A stretch of 64,000 nucleotides of DNA from Streptomyces gardneri (GCF_006539185.1 NZ_BJMN01000037.1:45487-109486); one strand, 5' to 3'. Positions 8,990-18,909 are shown, numbered from the stretch's first letter. Notes: generated by a model not told the origin, from the letters alone. Numbers and translations: made by a program.

Positions 8990-10201
<1,212 letters not shown>

Positions 10202-10739
10202 TGGGTTGAACCCCTTAAGTCTGCTTCATTTGAGGGTGGCCGCTCCTGGTTGAGGAGGGGTGGGGAGGCACCGCGGCCGCCTTGTCGGGCAGCCGCTCGG
10301 GCGCGCCGCACAACGCGCCCTGAGCCCCGGATGAGGGGTGTAAGGATCCTTCTTACCGGACGGACGGCACCGCAGACGAGTCCATAACCTCTCGGTGACG
10401 CGACTCATACCGAGTGCATCCGGACACGGACGGAGAGCGACACGTCACCCGATGTCCCTATAGATGCCTACGGCACCCGAATGGCCGCTTTCGGCTCGTC
10501 CGAATGGCGAGATCAACCGGAGATTTTCCGGTGACGGGGAAGGCTTTCCGAAGAAGGTCCGGCCTTGATGTACCGGCCTGTCGGGATTCGGGGGTCACCC
10601 GTTACCCGATTTTGACATCCGTGGCCGTCGGTTTGAGGCAGTCCGAATGGCAAGATGCCGTAATCACACGAGGTCGCGACACTCGAAGATGCGTACGCGA
10701 CCTACTGGCAACTCCCTCACACGCCGGAGGAACCCGACC
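10202..10739. other. 538-bp intergenic region between malic enzyme and the amino-acid ABC operon
   Basis: No ORF here has convincing codon bias. The region must hold the divergent promoters of malic enzyme and the transporter. Its notable content is three copies of CCGAATGGC, annotated separately. I see no riboswitch fold or tRNA. Confidence 0.6.
10477..10656. repeat. Three copies of CCGAATGGC upstream of the amino-acid ABC operon
   Basis: CCGAATGGC occurs at 10477-10485 and twice within a longer 16-bp near-identical repeat, GTCCGAATGGC(G/A)AGAT, at 10498-10513 and 10641-10656. The last copy lies about 85 bases before the ATG of the substrate-binding protein. A regulator-binding role is inferred from repetition only. 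Confidence 0.55.
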
Positions 10740-11717
10740 ATGACCGCACGCTCCACGCGCTGTACGACCGCTGCCAAGACCCGCACGTCCCGTCTTGCCG
10801 CGGTCGCCGCCATCGCGGTCGTCGGCTCCGTGCTGCTGACCGCCTGCGGCGACCAGACCGAGGGTGGCTCCGCGACCCCGACGAAGAGCGGTGACTCCGC
10901 GTCCGGCAACGCCAACGCCGCCCCGCTCTTCTCCAAGCTCCCCGCCGACATCCAGAAGGCCGGTGTCATCAAGGTCGGCACGGACGCCTCGTACGCCCCC
11001 ATGGAGTTCACCGAGGGCGGCAAGATCGTCGGCGTCGACCCCGACATCGCCGCGGCCCTGGGCAAGCAGCTCGGCGTCGAGTTCGAGTTCACCTCGGGCA
11101 CCTTCGACGGTCTGATCACCTCGATCTACACCGGTCGCCAGGACGTGATCATGTCCTCGATGACGGACAACAAGAAGCGCCAGGAGGGCCTGGACGACAA
11201 CGGGAAGAAGATCGGCAAGGGCATCGACTTCGTCGACTACTTCAGCTCCGGCGTCTCCCTCCTGGTCAAGAAGGGCAACCCGCAGGGCGTCAACTCCCTC
11301 GACGACCTCTGCGGCAAGACCGTGGCCGTCCAGCGCGGCACGATCTACGAGGACACCTTCAAGGCCCAGGCCACGAAGTGCGGCGACAAGAAGCTGACGA
11401 TCCAGGCCTTCGACACCGACGCCGAGGCCCAGACCCGCGTCAAGGCCGGCGGCGCCGTGGCCGACCTCAACGACTACCCGGTGGCCGCGTACATCGCGAA
11501 GACCTCGGGCGGCGGCAACGACTTCGAGGTCGTCGGCAGCCAGAGCGACGTCGGCCTCTTCGGCATCGGCGTCTCGAAGGAGAACACCCAGCTGCGCGAC
11601 GCCGTCAAGGAAGCGCTCGACGCGATCATCAAGGACGGCACCTACGCCGATGCCCTGAAGAAGTGGGACGTCGAGGACAGCGCCGTGAAGTCGGCCACCG
11701 TCAACGCCGGCAAGTGA
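10740..11717 (+). CDS. Polar amino-acid ABC transporter substrate-binding lipoprotein
   Basis: 325 residues. A twin-lysine/arginine N-terminus, hydrophobic core and lipobox LLTAC give a lipid-anchored extracellular protein with the Cys near residue 36. The rest is an SBP_bac_3 domain, with GVIKVGTDASYAPMEF at its start and GVDPDIAAALGKQLG. The family binds glutamate, glutamine, cystine and similar polar amino acids; the ligand is not resolved. CGGAGG at 10725-10730 sets the ATG at 10740. It leads a three-gene operon with the permease and ATPase, the GluBCDA-type importer order. Confidence 0.93.
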   Translation: MTARSTRCTTAAKTRTSRLAAVAAIAVVGSVLLTACGDQTEGGSATPTKSGDSASGNANAAPLFSKLPADIQKAGVIKVGTDASYAPMEFTEGGKIVGVDPDIAAALGKQLGVEFEFTSGTFDGLITSIYTGRQDVIMSSMTDNKKRQEGLDDNGKKIGKGIDFVDYFSSGVSLLVKKGNPQGVNSLDDLCGKTVAVQRGTIYEDTFKAQATKCGDKKLTIQAFDTDAEAQTRVKAGGAVADLNDYPVAAYIAKTSGGGNDFEVVGSQSDVGLFGIGVSKENTQLRDAVKEALDAIIKDGTYADALKKWDVEDSAVKSATVNAGK

Positions 11718-11746
11718 CCTCCCCGCTCCACTGAAGGGCAGTCGTC

Positions 11747-12697
11747 GTGACTGACAAGATCAGCAAGGACCCGGCCGCCGCTCCGGCCGGGCCCGGCGCC
11801 TCGGGTTCCCCGTACGAGGCGATCAAGGCCATCCCCGTGCGGCACTACGGGCGCTGGATCAGCGCCGTCGTGGTCGTCGCTCTGCTCGGCTGGCTCGTCT
11901 ACGCCTTCTCCCAGGGCAACATCATCTGGGACACGGTCTGGGACAAGGTGTTCGACCCGTCGGTCATCAGCGGCCTGTGGAACACGATCATCATCAGCGT
12001 CGCTTCCATGGCGCTCGGCCTCGTCCTCGGCATCGTCTTCGCCGTGATGCGGCTGTCCAAGAACCCGGTGACGGGCGCCGTCGCCTGGCTCTACATCTGG
12101 TTCTTCCGCGGTACCCCGGTCTACGTCCAGCTGCTGGTGTGGTTCAACCTGTCGCTGATCTTCGAGTACATCAACCTCGGGCCGATCTACAAGAACGAGA
12201 CCGTCGATGTCATGACGCCGTTCATGGTCGCGCTGCTGGGCCTCGGCCTCAACGAGGGCGCCTACATGGCGGAGATCGTCCGCGCCGGCATCCAGTCGGT
12301 CGACGAGGGCCAGACCGAGGCCGCGCACGCGCTCGGCATGTCGCAGACGAAGACCATGGGCCGGGTCATCCTCCCGCAGGCCATGCGGGTCATCGTGCCG
12401 CCGACGGGCAACGAGTTCATCAACATGCTGAAGACCTCGTCCCTGGTCTCGGCGGTGCAGTACACGGAACTCCTCCGGGCCTCCTCGAACATCGGCAGCA
12501 CGGCGGGTGCCGTGATGGAGATGCTGTTCGTCGCCTCCATCTGGTACCTGGCGCTGACCAGCGTGTTCAGCGTCGGCCAGTACTACCTGGAGCGTCGTTT
12601 CGCCCGCGGTTCGCTGCGGAGCCTGCCGCCCACCCCGTGGCAGCGGGTCAAGACGAACCTCACCACGTTCAAGCGCTCCCCGGAGGGATCGGCATGA
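11747..12697 (+). CDS. Amino-acid ABC transporter permease
   Basis: 316 residues of the HisM/GlnP permease family. After a ~35-residue cytoplasmic N-terminus there are about five membrane segments. The ATPase-contact EAA loop is seen as EAAHALGMSQTKTMGRVILP. The family motif WFFRGTPVYVQLL is present. The start is GTG 11747, preceded by GAAGGG. The stop overlaps the ATPase start as ATGA. Only one permease gene is present, so it probably works as a homodimer. Confidence 0.94.
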   Translation: MTDKISKDPAAAPAGPGASGSPYEAIKAIPVRHYGRWISAVVVVALLGWLVYAFSQGNIIWDTVWDKVFDPSVISGLWNTIIISVASMALGLVLGIVFAVMRLSKNPVTGAVAWLYIWFFRGTPVYVQLLVWFNLSLIFEYINLGPIYKNETVDVMTPFMVALLGLGLNEGAYMAEIVRAGIQSVDEGQTEAAHALGMSQTKTMGRVILPQAMRVIVPPTGNEFINMLKTSSLVSAVQYTELLRASSNIGSTAGAVMEMLFVASIWYLALTSVFSVGQYYLERRFARGSLRSLPPTPWQRVKTNLTTFKRSPEGSA

Positions 12698-13461
12698 CCG
12701 GCCAGACCATGGTCAAGGCGGAGGGCGTCCACAAGTCGTACGGCGCCGCCCACATCCTCCGCGGCATCGACCTCGAAGTGCAGAACGGAGAGGTCTTCTG
12801 CCTGGTCGGTCCGTCCGGCTCCGGCAAGTCGACCTTCCTGCGTTGCATCAACCACCTGGAGCGGGTCGACGGCGGCCGCCTGTCGGTCGACGGCCAGCTG
12901 GTCGGCTACCGGGAGAAGAACGGCAAGCTCTACGAGCTGAAGGACAGCGAGGTCGCCGTCCAGCGCCGCGACATCGGCATGGTCTTCCAGCGCTTCAACC
13001 TGTTCCCCCACATGACGGCCCTGGGCAATGTCATGGAGGCCCCGATCCAGGTCAAGGGCGAGTCCAAGGCGGTGGCGCGCGAGCGCGCCGAGCGCCTGCT
13101 CGACCGGGTCGGCCTCGGCGACAAGATGGGCAACTACCCGTCGCAGCTCTCCGGCGGCCAGCAGCAGCGTGTCGCCATCGCCCGTGCGCTGGCGATGGAG
13201 CCGAAGCTGATGCTCTTCGACGAGCCGACCTCGGCGCTCGACCCGGAGCTCGTGGGTGACGTCCTGGACGTCATGCGGGACCTGGCCGAGTCGGGCATGA
13301 CGATGATCGTCGTCACGCACGAGATGGGCTTCGCCCGGGAGGTCGGCGACTCGCTGGTCTTCATGGACGGCGGCGTGGTGGTCGAGTCGGGCAACCCGCG
13401 GGACGTCCTGGGCAACCCGCAGCACGACCGGACGAAGGCGTTCCTGTCCAAGGTGCTGTAG
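12694..13461 (+). CDS. Amino-acid ABC transporter ATP-binding protein
   Basis: 255 residues. Walker A GPSGSGKST, Q-loop VFQRFNLFPHMT, signature LSGGQQQRVAIARAL, Walker B LMLFDEPTSALD and the H-loop VTHEMGFA are all intact. It is a GlnQ-type ATPase of the polar amino-acid uptake family. The ATG overlaps the permease stop by four bases and is preceded by CGGAGGG, so translation is coupled. A perfect terminator follows at 13485-13519. Confidence 0.96.
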   Translation: MTGQTMVKAEGVHKSYGAAHILRGIDLEVQNGEVFCLVGPSGSGKSTFLRCINHLERVDGGRLSVDGQLVGYREKNGKLYELKDSEVAVQRRDIGMVFQRFNLFPHMTALGNVMEAPIQVKGESKAVARERAERLLDRVGLGDKMGNYPSQLSGGQQQRVAIARALAMEPKLMLFDEPTSALDPELVGDVLDVMRDLAESGMTMIVVTHEMGFAREVGDSLVFMDGGVVVESGNPRDVLGNPQHDRTKAFLSKVL

Positions 13462-13484
13462 GGCGCGCGGACAGAGGCACAGGG

Positions 13485-13519
13485 AAGGGGCGGTACGGGA
13501 AGACCCCGTACCGCCCCTT
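13485..13519. terminator. Bidirectional terminator between the ABC operon and the methyltransferase gene
   Basis: A perfect 15-bp stem (13485-13499 with 13505-13519) with a 5-nt loop, located between convergent genes. Confidence 0.85.
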
Positions 13520-13547
13520 CCTCCTGCCCCCGGGTCCCCCGTCCGGG

Positions 13548-14297
13548 CTACTTCACCGCGAGGACGAGGCTGTCGGAGGGCGAGCCCCACACGACCCTGG
13601 CCTCGCCGAAGCCGGCGGAGCGGAGGGTGTCGGCGTGCCAGCCGGCGGAGGGCGTGTCGCCGTCGGCGTGCTCGCCGTAGATCTCGAAGCGGCGCGCGGT
13701 GGGCTCGGCGAGGACGGGGTCCTTGGCGGCGAGGGCCCACCATTCGGCCCAGTCGAGGACCCCGGTGGCCTTCTCGCGGTCCATGCGGGCATGCCGCTGG
13801 GCGCGCTCGGCGGCGTTGATGCGCGGAGTGGCCCGGTCGATCATGTGGTCGGCGTTCATGAAGACGCCGCCGTCGCGGACGAGACCGGCGACCTGGCCGT
13901 AGAGGGTGGCCAGGGGCTCGCTGTGGAGCCAGTGGAGCGCGGTGGCGGTGAGGACGGCGTCGTACGAGTCGTGGGGCAGCCGCGCGGCCCACGCGGGGTC
14001 CTTGAGGTCGGCGGTCACGAAGGTGACGCGCTCGTCGCCGTCGAAGTACCCCTCGGCGATGGCGAGCAGCGCCGGGTCGAGGTCGACTCCGGTACTGGTC
14101 GCCTCCGGGAACCTCCGGAGGAGCCGATCCGTGATACTTCCCGTACCGCACGCGAGGTCGAGGACGCGGGGCTTCGGCCCCACCAAGCCCTCGACCATGT
14201 CGAGCATCACCCGGAACCGCTCCTCACGGTCCGGCATGTACCACTCCTGCTGACGGTCCCAGCTCTGCTGCCAGTCCGCCCAGTCGGTTCCGGTCAT
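13548..14297 (-). CDS. Class I SAM-dependent methyltransferase
   Basis: 249 residues with a Rossmann methyltransferase core: motif I VLDLACGTGSITDRLL, acidic loop GVDLDPALL, and motif II region FVTADLKDP. The sequence between TALHWL and the C-terminus resembles Methyltransf_25-type proteins; no substrate is indicated. ATG 14297 is preceded by GAGGA and starts MTGTDWADW. An upstream extension to 14366 lacks this support. It is divergent from the CGNR gene, 94 bp away. Confidence 0.88.
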   Translation of the reverse strand: MTGTDWADWQQSWDRQQEWYMPDREERFRVMLDMVEGLVGPKPRVLDLACGTGSITDRLLRRFPEATSTGVDLDPALLAIAEGYFDGDERVTFVTADLKDPAWAARLPHDSYDAVLTATALHWLHSEPLATLYGQVAGLVRDGGVFMNADHMIDRATPRINAAERAQRHARMDREKATGVLDWAEWWALAAKDPVLAEPTARRFEIYGEHADGDTPSAGWHADTLRSAGFGEARVVWGSPSDSLVLAVK

Positions 14298-14391
14298 CGC
14301 CGTTCCTCCCCGTCTTCGTAATACCCTCAAAGGGGAAACAGCCGTTACCCCTTCCGACCGAGACACTAGCCCGCCGGAGTAAGGACTACAA

Positions 14392-15030
14392 GTGGAACTG
14401 GCCTATTACTCGGATTACGCCGTGCGTCTGGTCAACACCGAGGAGCCGGCCCGCAACAAGGACGCCCTGACCTCCGTCGAGGTCATCCGCGAGCTCTTCG
14501 GCCCGGCCACCCAGATGGCCCGGCGGGCGACCGACTCCGACGTGACCCGCTTCCGCTCGGTACGCGCCCGGCTGCGGGCGGTCTTCACCGCGGCCGACGA
14601 GGGCGACCACACGGGAGCCGTGGACCTGCTGAACTCCCTTCTCCTGGAGTTCCCCGTCAGCCCGCAGATCTCCGGCCACGACACCCTCGACGAGGAAGGT
14701 CGGCCCCGCTGGCACATGCACCTCGCCGACCACCCCTCGAACGCGACCGCGGGCTACGCGGCGATCGCGGCGATGGGCCTCGCCTTCCATCTGACGGAGT
14801 TCGGCGCGGACCGGCTCGGCCTGTGCCAGGCACCGCCCTGCCGCAACGCCTACCTCGACACCTCCACCAACCGCTCCCGCCGCTACTGCTCGGACCGCTG
14901 CGCGACCCGGGCCAACGTGGCCGCCTACCGGGCCCGCAAGCGCCTGGAGGCCGAACGGCCCGACCCCGCCGCCCACACGGGCCTGACCGACGAGAGCAGC
15001 CAGGAGAACACCACCCCGGGCGACCGCTGA
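14392..15030 (+). CDS. CGNR-type zinc finger protein (ABATE domain), CATR variant
   Basis: 212 residues. The N-terminal ~130 residues fit the ABATE domain of putative stress-induced transcription regulators. The C-terminal zinc finger is seen as GLCQAPPCRNAY...RYCSDRCATRANVAAYR, with four cysteines. The family hallmark CGNR is replaced by CATR here. GTG 14392 follows AAGGA. The last 106 bp are antisense to the 3' end of sodX. Expected role: DNA-binding regulator; target unknown. Confidence 0.85.
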   Translation: MELAYYSDYAVRLVNTEEPARNKDALTSVEVIRELFGPATQMARRATDSDVTRFRSVRARLRAVFTAADEGDHTGAVDLLNSLLLEFPVSPQISGHDTLDEEGRPRWHMHLADHPSNATAGYAAIAAMGLAFHLTEFGADRLGLCQAPPCRNAYLDTSTNRSRRYCSDRCATRANVAAYRARKRLEAERPDPAAHTGLTDESSQENTTPGDR

Positions 15031-15368
15031 CGCCCCGGAGTCACCGGCCGGTACCGCACCCGCACCCGCCCGAGGACCAGCTCGGGCGGTACGGCTCCGA
15101 AGACCCGGCTGTCCCCCTCGGCGTCCGGGTTGTCGCCCAGCACCCACCAGCCGCCGTCACGTCGCTCGATCAGCCGCTTCACGATGAGCAGATCCTGCTG
15201 GAGCGGATGCCGCAGCACGGCGACGGCGCCGGGCCGCAGCCGGCCGCCGTAGTGCACGAGCAGCTGGTCGCCGTGGAGCAGCGTGGGCACCATCGACACC
15301 CCCGTGACCTCGGCGATCCCGAACGGCGGCCCGGCCGCACCCACCCGCTCCGGCCCCGATTCCCTCAT
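14925..15368 (-). CDS. sodX: Nickel-type superoxide dismutase maturation protease (S26 signal-peptidase family)
   Basis: 147 residues with the S26 peptidase core: nucleophile Ser in VTGVSMVPTLLHGD, general-base Lys in LLIVKRLI, and the box GDNPDAEGDSR. There is no membrane anchor, unlike ordinary signal peptidases. It lies divergently next to sodN, the standard pairing for the SodX protease that removes the NiSOD propeptide. ATG 15368 has GGGAG five bases upstream; a farther GTG at 15419 is possible. The 3' end extends 106 bp antisense into the CGNR gene. Confidence 0.9.
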   Translation of the reverse strand: MRESGPERVGAAGPPFGIAEVTGVSMVPTLLHGDQLLVHYGGRLRPGAVAVLRHPLQQDLLIVKRLIERRDGGWWVLGDNPDAEGDSRVFGAVPPELVLGRVRVRYRPVTPGRQRSPGVVFSWLLSSVRPVWAAGSGRSASRRLRAR

Positions 15369-15542
15369 CCGCACTCCCGACCCACGCACCGACGCACCTC
15401 GCCGGCCCGTCTCGTCCACTCGTACACGAGTCCCATGGTGACCCTGGACTTTTGACCTAAGCCCCAGGGGGCGCCCGCGAAAACGCCCTTCTCACCGAGT
15501 AATGTCCCACCTGAGAAGACGATCACGAGGAAGGACGGCTCA

Positions 15543-15938
15543 ATGCTCTCCCGCCTGTTTGCCCCCAAGGTGAAGGTCAGCGCCCACTGCGACCTCCCGT
15601 GCGGCGTGTACGACCCGGCCCAGGCCCGCATCGAGGCCGAGTCGGTCAAGGCTGTCCAGGAGAAGTACCTGGCGAACGAGGACGCGCACTTCCGTGCCCG
15701 CGCCACGGTCATCAAGGAGCAGCGCGCGGAGCTCGCGAAGCACCACGTCTCGGTGCTCTGGAGCGACTACTTCAAGGCCCCGCACTTCGAGAAGTACCCC
15801 GAGCTCAACCAGCTGGTCAACGACACCCTGAAGGCCCTCTCGGCCGCCAAGGCGTCGACCGACCCGAAGACGGGCGAGAAGGCGCTGGAGCTCATCGCCG
15901 AGATCGACCGCATTTTCTGGGAGACGAAGAAGGCCTGA
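15543..15938 (+). CDS. sodN: Nickel superoxide dismutase
   Basis: 131 residues. A 14-residue propeptide precedes the Ni-hook HCDLPCGVYDP. After cleavage the Ni ligands are His1, Cys2 and Cys6 of the mature protein, as in Streptomyces NiSOD. The remainder is the four-helix bundle that forms the hexamer. GGAAGG precedes ATG 15543. It dismutates superoxide in the cytoplasm and needs SodX for maturation. In S. coelicolor, sodN is controlled by nickel through Nur and an sRNA from sodF; neither gene lies in this window. Confidence 0.97.
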   Translation: MLSRLFAPKVKVSAHCDLPCGVYDPAQARIEAESVKAVQEKYLANEDAHFRARATVIKEQRAELAKHHVSVLWSDYFKAPHFEKYPELNQLVNDTLKALSAAKASTDPKTGEKALELIAEIDRIFWETKKA

Positions 15939-16065
15939 CCTTCCTCGCTCCCTCCGACCGCACCCGCCCCACGGGCCGCCCGACACGGCGTCCCGACGGG
16001 ACCGGGTGCGGTCTGCGTTCCGGCCCCTGTCACAGCGCGTGCGCACCCTCACTACGCTGGCGGCC

Positions 16066-17187
16066 ATGACCGCCCCGCCGCCCCCGCCCTCGCCCCTGAC
16101 CCTGGAAGCAGCCCGACGCCTTCAGGGCATGCTCCGGGCCGAGATCGGTCCGGGGCTCGACGAGCGGGAACTGGACGCGGTCGAGGCGCGGTTCGGCTTC
16201 GCCTTCTCGGCGGATCACCGGGTCTTCCTCTCCGCCGGCCTCCCGCTCGGTTCGCCGGAGTGGCCCGACTGGCGGGACGGCGATCCCGAGGACCTGGCCC
16301 GGCGGCTCGCCCGGCCGGTGGAGGGCGTGCTCTTCGACGTCGAGCACAGCAGGTTCTGGCACCCCGCCTGGCCGCCACGGCCCTCGGAGACGTCCGACGC
16401 GCTGCGGCTCGCGCGCTCGGAGCTGACGACCGTACCGCAGCTGGTTCCGGTCTACGGGCATCGCTACCTGCCCGGTACGGCGGGCGCGTACGGGCACCCC
16501 GTCCTGTCCGTCTGGCAGACCGACATCATCGTCTACGGCGACGACCTCGCCGACTACCTCCGGCACGAGACCCTCGGCCACGCGAGCGGCGCCACCAGAC
16601 GCCTGAACGTCGACTTCTGGTCGTACTTCGTCGACGGCGGTCCGGGCATCGACGTCACCGCGCCCACCCCGTTCACGCCGTACGCCGTGACCGCGCAGGA
16701 GGCCGTCGAGTGCCTGCGCATGCTGGCCCTGGAGCGTCTGATCGGCCGACGCCATCACCCGGAGCAACTCGTCGAAGCAGGCCTCACCGCCCTGGTCCTC
16801 GACGTCGAGGCGGAGTCCCTCCCTCTCCTCGCCGGCCTCGCCCGCGCCGAACACGAGCAGGCCGGCGCCCTGTTCGACCAGGTGCTCGCCGAACTCGACC
16901 TGCTCCAGGACCTTCCCGAGGAAGCGGCCCGCTGGGAGCTCGTCCGCTGGTGGCTCCGGCTCATCGTGAACGGCAGCCTGGCGCCCGGCGCCGGCGGCGA
17001 CCTGATCACGTACGAGGGCTGGTCCGCGCTCGCCCGACCGCAGGCACTCAAGCCGCTCGTCGACAGGACCGACACCTTCAACGACTGGGCGGCGATCCCG
17101 CCCGACGACCGGGAACTACGGGCGAAAGCCATCGTCGAGGAGGCGGAACGCCTGCTCGACGCTCCCTGGCCGCCGCCTTCGGATTGA
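16066..17187 (+). CDS. SMI1/KNR4 (SUKH)-like protein
   Basis: 373 residues. The N-terminal ~175 residues match the SMI1/KNR4 pattern (LDAVEARFGFAFSADHRVFL, GLPLGSPEWPDWRD, later PVYGHRYLPG and PVLSVWQTDIIVYG). The C-terminal ~200 residues are helical and unassigned. SUKH proteins include polymorphic-toxin immunity proteins, but no toxin gene is nearby, so a housekeeping or orphan role is equally likely. TACGCT at 16053-16058 precedes the ATG by seven bases with no Shine-Dalgarno sequence, indicating a leaderless mRNA. Confidence 0.8.
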   Translation: MTAPPPPPSPLTLEAARRLQGMLRAEIGPGLDERELDAVEARFGFAFSADHRVFLSAGLPLGSPEWPDWRDGDPEDLARRLARPVEGVLFDVEHSRFWHPAWPPRPSETSDALRLARSELTTVPQLVPVYGHRYLPGTAGAYGHPVLSVWQTDIIVYGDDLADYLRHETLGHASGATRRLNVDFWSYFVDGGPGIDVTAPTPFTPYAVTAQEAVECLRMLALERLIGRRHHPEQLVEAGLTALVLDVEAESLPLLAGLARAEHEQAGALFDQVLAELDLLQDLPEEAARWELVRWWLRLIVNGSLAPGAGGDLITYEGWSALARPQALKPLVDRTDTFNDWAAIPPDDRELRAKAIVEEAERLLDAPWPPPSD

Positions 17188-17204
17188 CCCTTCGGTCATG
17201 AACG

Positions 17205-17759
17205 CTAGGCCGGGTCCACCGGGAGGCTGTAGCGGCGCTTCTCCTTGGACGTCGCGCCCAGGCGGTCGTAGAAGCGGATCGCGCCCTCGTTCCAGGCGGG
17301 CGTCTGCCACTGGATCTCCGTCAGGCCCAGCGCTCGCGCCTCCGCTCGGACGGCGTCGAGCAGGAGCGGGCCGAGGCCGTGGCCGCGGGCCGTGGAGGTC
17401 AGGTAGAGGCAGTCCATGTGGAGGTACGCGACACCGTCCCACGTGGAGAGTTCGGGCGCGCAGGTGGCATAGCCCGCGAGGCTTCCGTCCGGGAGTTCCG
17501 CGACCAGGCACCGGAGGCGGGGCGTCTCGCCCCCGGAGGGTCCGCGCGGCTCGTCGGCCGGTTCCGGACCGCCGAACTCCTCGGCACTTCCCGGACCGCC
17601 GAAGAGCATGCCCGTCAGGCGGGTCGCGAGGCCCGGGGCCGGGGGTGCGGCCTTCTCGTACTCGGCGTGCTCGGCGACGAGTTCGACGACCCGCTCCAGG
17701 TCCTCCACGCGGGCGTGGCGCACCACGGCCCGTCCGCCCCCGCTGTCGCGATCGCTCAT
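17205..17759 (-). CDS. GNAT family N-acetyltransferase
   Basis: 184 residues with a GNAT fold. The acetyl-CoA pyrophosphate loop is degenerate, ARGHGLGPLLLDAV. The C-terminal AWNEGAIRFYDRLGA is the usual beta6-alpha4 motif. A Pro/Gly/Glu-rich insertion (residues ~55-80) interrupts the N-terminal half. Its ATG overlaps the stop of the lysR gene (ATGA), so it is translationally coupled to it. The substrate is unknown. Confidence 0.88.
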   Translation of the reverse strand: MSDRDSGGGRAVVRHARVEDLERVVELVAEHAEYEKAAPPAPGLATRLTGMLFGGPGSAEEFGGPEPADEPRGPSGGETPRLRCLVAELPDGSLAGYATCAPELSTWDGVAYLHMDCLYLTSTARGHGLGPLLLDAVRAEARALGLTEIQWQTPAWNEGAIRFYDRLGATSKEKRRYSLPVDPA

Positions 17760-18724
17760 ACGGCCATCATGCACGGCCCCACCGACAGCCCCGCGGCCGC
17801 GCCCTGGCGCCGCAGCCACTCGCGGTACGGGGCGGCGCGCAGGGCCGCCTCGCGATAGGCGGCGGACAGCTCCGCGTAGAGCGTGTCCAGGGCCGTCCCG
17901 GGGCGGGCGTACAGCAGCAGCCGGACCGCCAGCGGGTCGCCGCGCAGGGGGCGGATCGCCATGTCCTCGCGGGGGACGGAGGTCGGCTGGCAGGGGGCGA
18001 CGGCCTCGCCGAGGACGATGAGGGACGCGGCCGTGTGGTAGTCGCCGTGGAGCAGCGGCGGGTCGATGCCGGCCGCTGCGAGGACCCGTCGCAGGCCGTC
18101 CCATTCGCCGTCCACGGTCGGATCGACCATCCAGTGGTCGCGGGCGAGGTCGGCGAGGTCGACGACGGGGCTCGCGGCGGCGGGGTGGTCGCGGGCCAGG
18201 GAGACGAACTGCGGTTCGCGCGCGACCAGGACCCGCCGCTGGAGGCCCTCGGGCACCCGTAGGGGGCAGCCCTCGACCTCGTGGACGAAGGCCACGTCGA
18301 GCTGGCCCGCGGCGACCGTGCTCAGCAGCGCGTTGGCGGAGACGTCCACGCGGAGGCCGACGTCCGCGCCGGGCAGTCGCTGGCGGAGCCGGCGCAGCCA
18401 GCCGGGGAGCGCCCGGCTCGCGGTGGAGCCGACGCGGAGTCCAGGGCCCTCGGTACGGGCGACCGCGGCCCGGGTCTCGGTGACCAGCGCGGCCATGTCC
18501 GCGACCAGGGGGCGGGCCCGGCTGAGCACGGAGCGGCCGAGCGGGGTGGGCAGGCAGCCGGTGCGGTCGCGCGAGAAGAGCTCGGCGCCCAGGGAGTTCT
18601 CGATCCGGCGCAGCTGGGTGGTCAGCGAGGGCTGGCTCATGCCCAGTTGCCGCGCCGCCTTGTGCAGGCTGCCCGCGTCCGCGATGGCGCAGAGCGCCCG
18701 CAGATGCCTCACCTCCAGCTCCAT
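17756..18724 (-). CDS. snpR: LysR family regulator, likely SnpR activator of snapalysin
   Basis: 322 residues. The N-terminal helix-turn-helix is LRALCAIADAGSLHKAARQLGMSQPSLTTQLRRIE; residues ~90-290 are the LysR substrate-binding domain. It is divergent from the snapalysin gene, as snpR is from snpA in other Streptomyces, where it activates that protease. A perfect T-n11-A inverted repeat lies between them. TACCCT six bases before ATG 18724 points to a leaderless transcript. It forms an operon with the GNAT gene. The symbol rests on context. Confidence 0.82.
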   Translation of the reverse strand: MELEVRHLRALCAIADAGSLHKAARQLGMSQPSLTTQLRRIENSLGAELFSRDRTGCLPTPLGRSVLSRARPLVADMAALVTETRAAVARTEGPGLRVGSTASRALPGWLRRLRQRLPGADVGLRVDVSANALLSTVAAGQLDVAFVHEVEGCPLRVPEGLQRRVLVAREPQFVSLARDHPAAASPVVDLADLARDHWMVDPTVDGEWDGLRRVLAAAGIDPPLLHGDYHTAASLIVLGEAVAPCQPTSVPREDMAIRPLRGDPLAVRLLLYARPGTALDTLYAELSAAYREAALRAAPYREWLRRQGAAAGLSVGPCMMAV

Positions 18725-18779
18725 GCCCCGAGGGTAGGGCGGCGGCCTGCGTCGCACCAGACAGCCGGAACACCTCAAA

Positions 18780-18798
18780 TACCTTTGTTTGCAAGGTA
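18780..18798. promoter_or_regulatory. LysR-type T-n11-A operator between lysR and snapalysin
   Basis: TACCTT and AAGGTA flank a 7-base spacer (perfect 6-bp inverted repeat, 18780-18785 and 18793-18798). It lies 56 bases from the lysR start and about 110 from the snapalysin ATG, which fits a LysR activation site for the divergent gene. Confidence 0.75.
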
Positions 18799-18909
18799 GT
18801 TGGACGGCCAGAGCCGGGTGATGTGGGCGGGCTATCGCCAGTTGACATCATCCCCACGCGCCCCGGCTTCCCCGAGACTCGCTCCGACCCCCTACAGGAG
18901 GAGCCCCCC

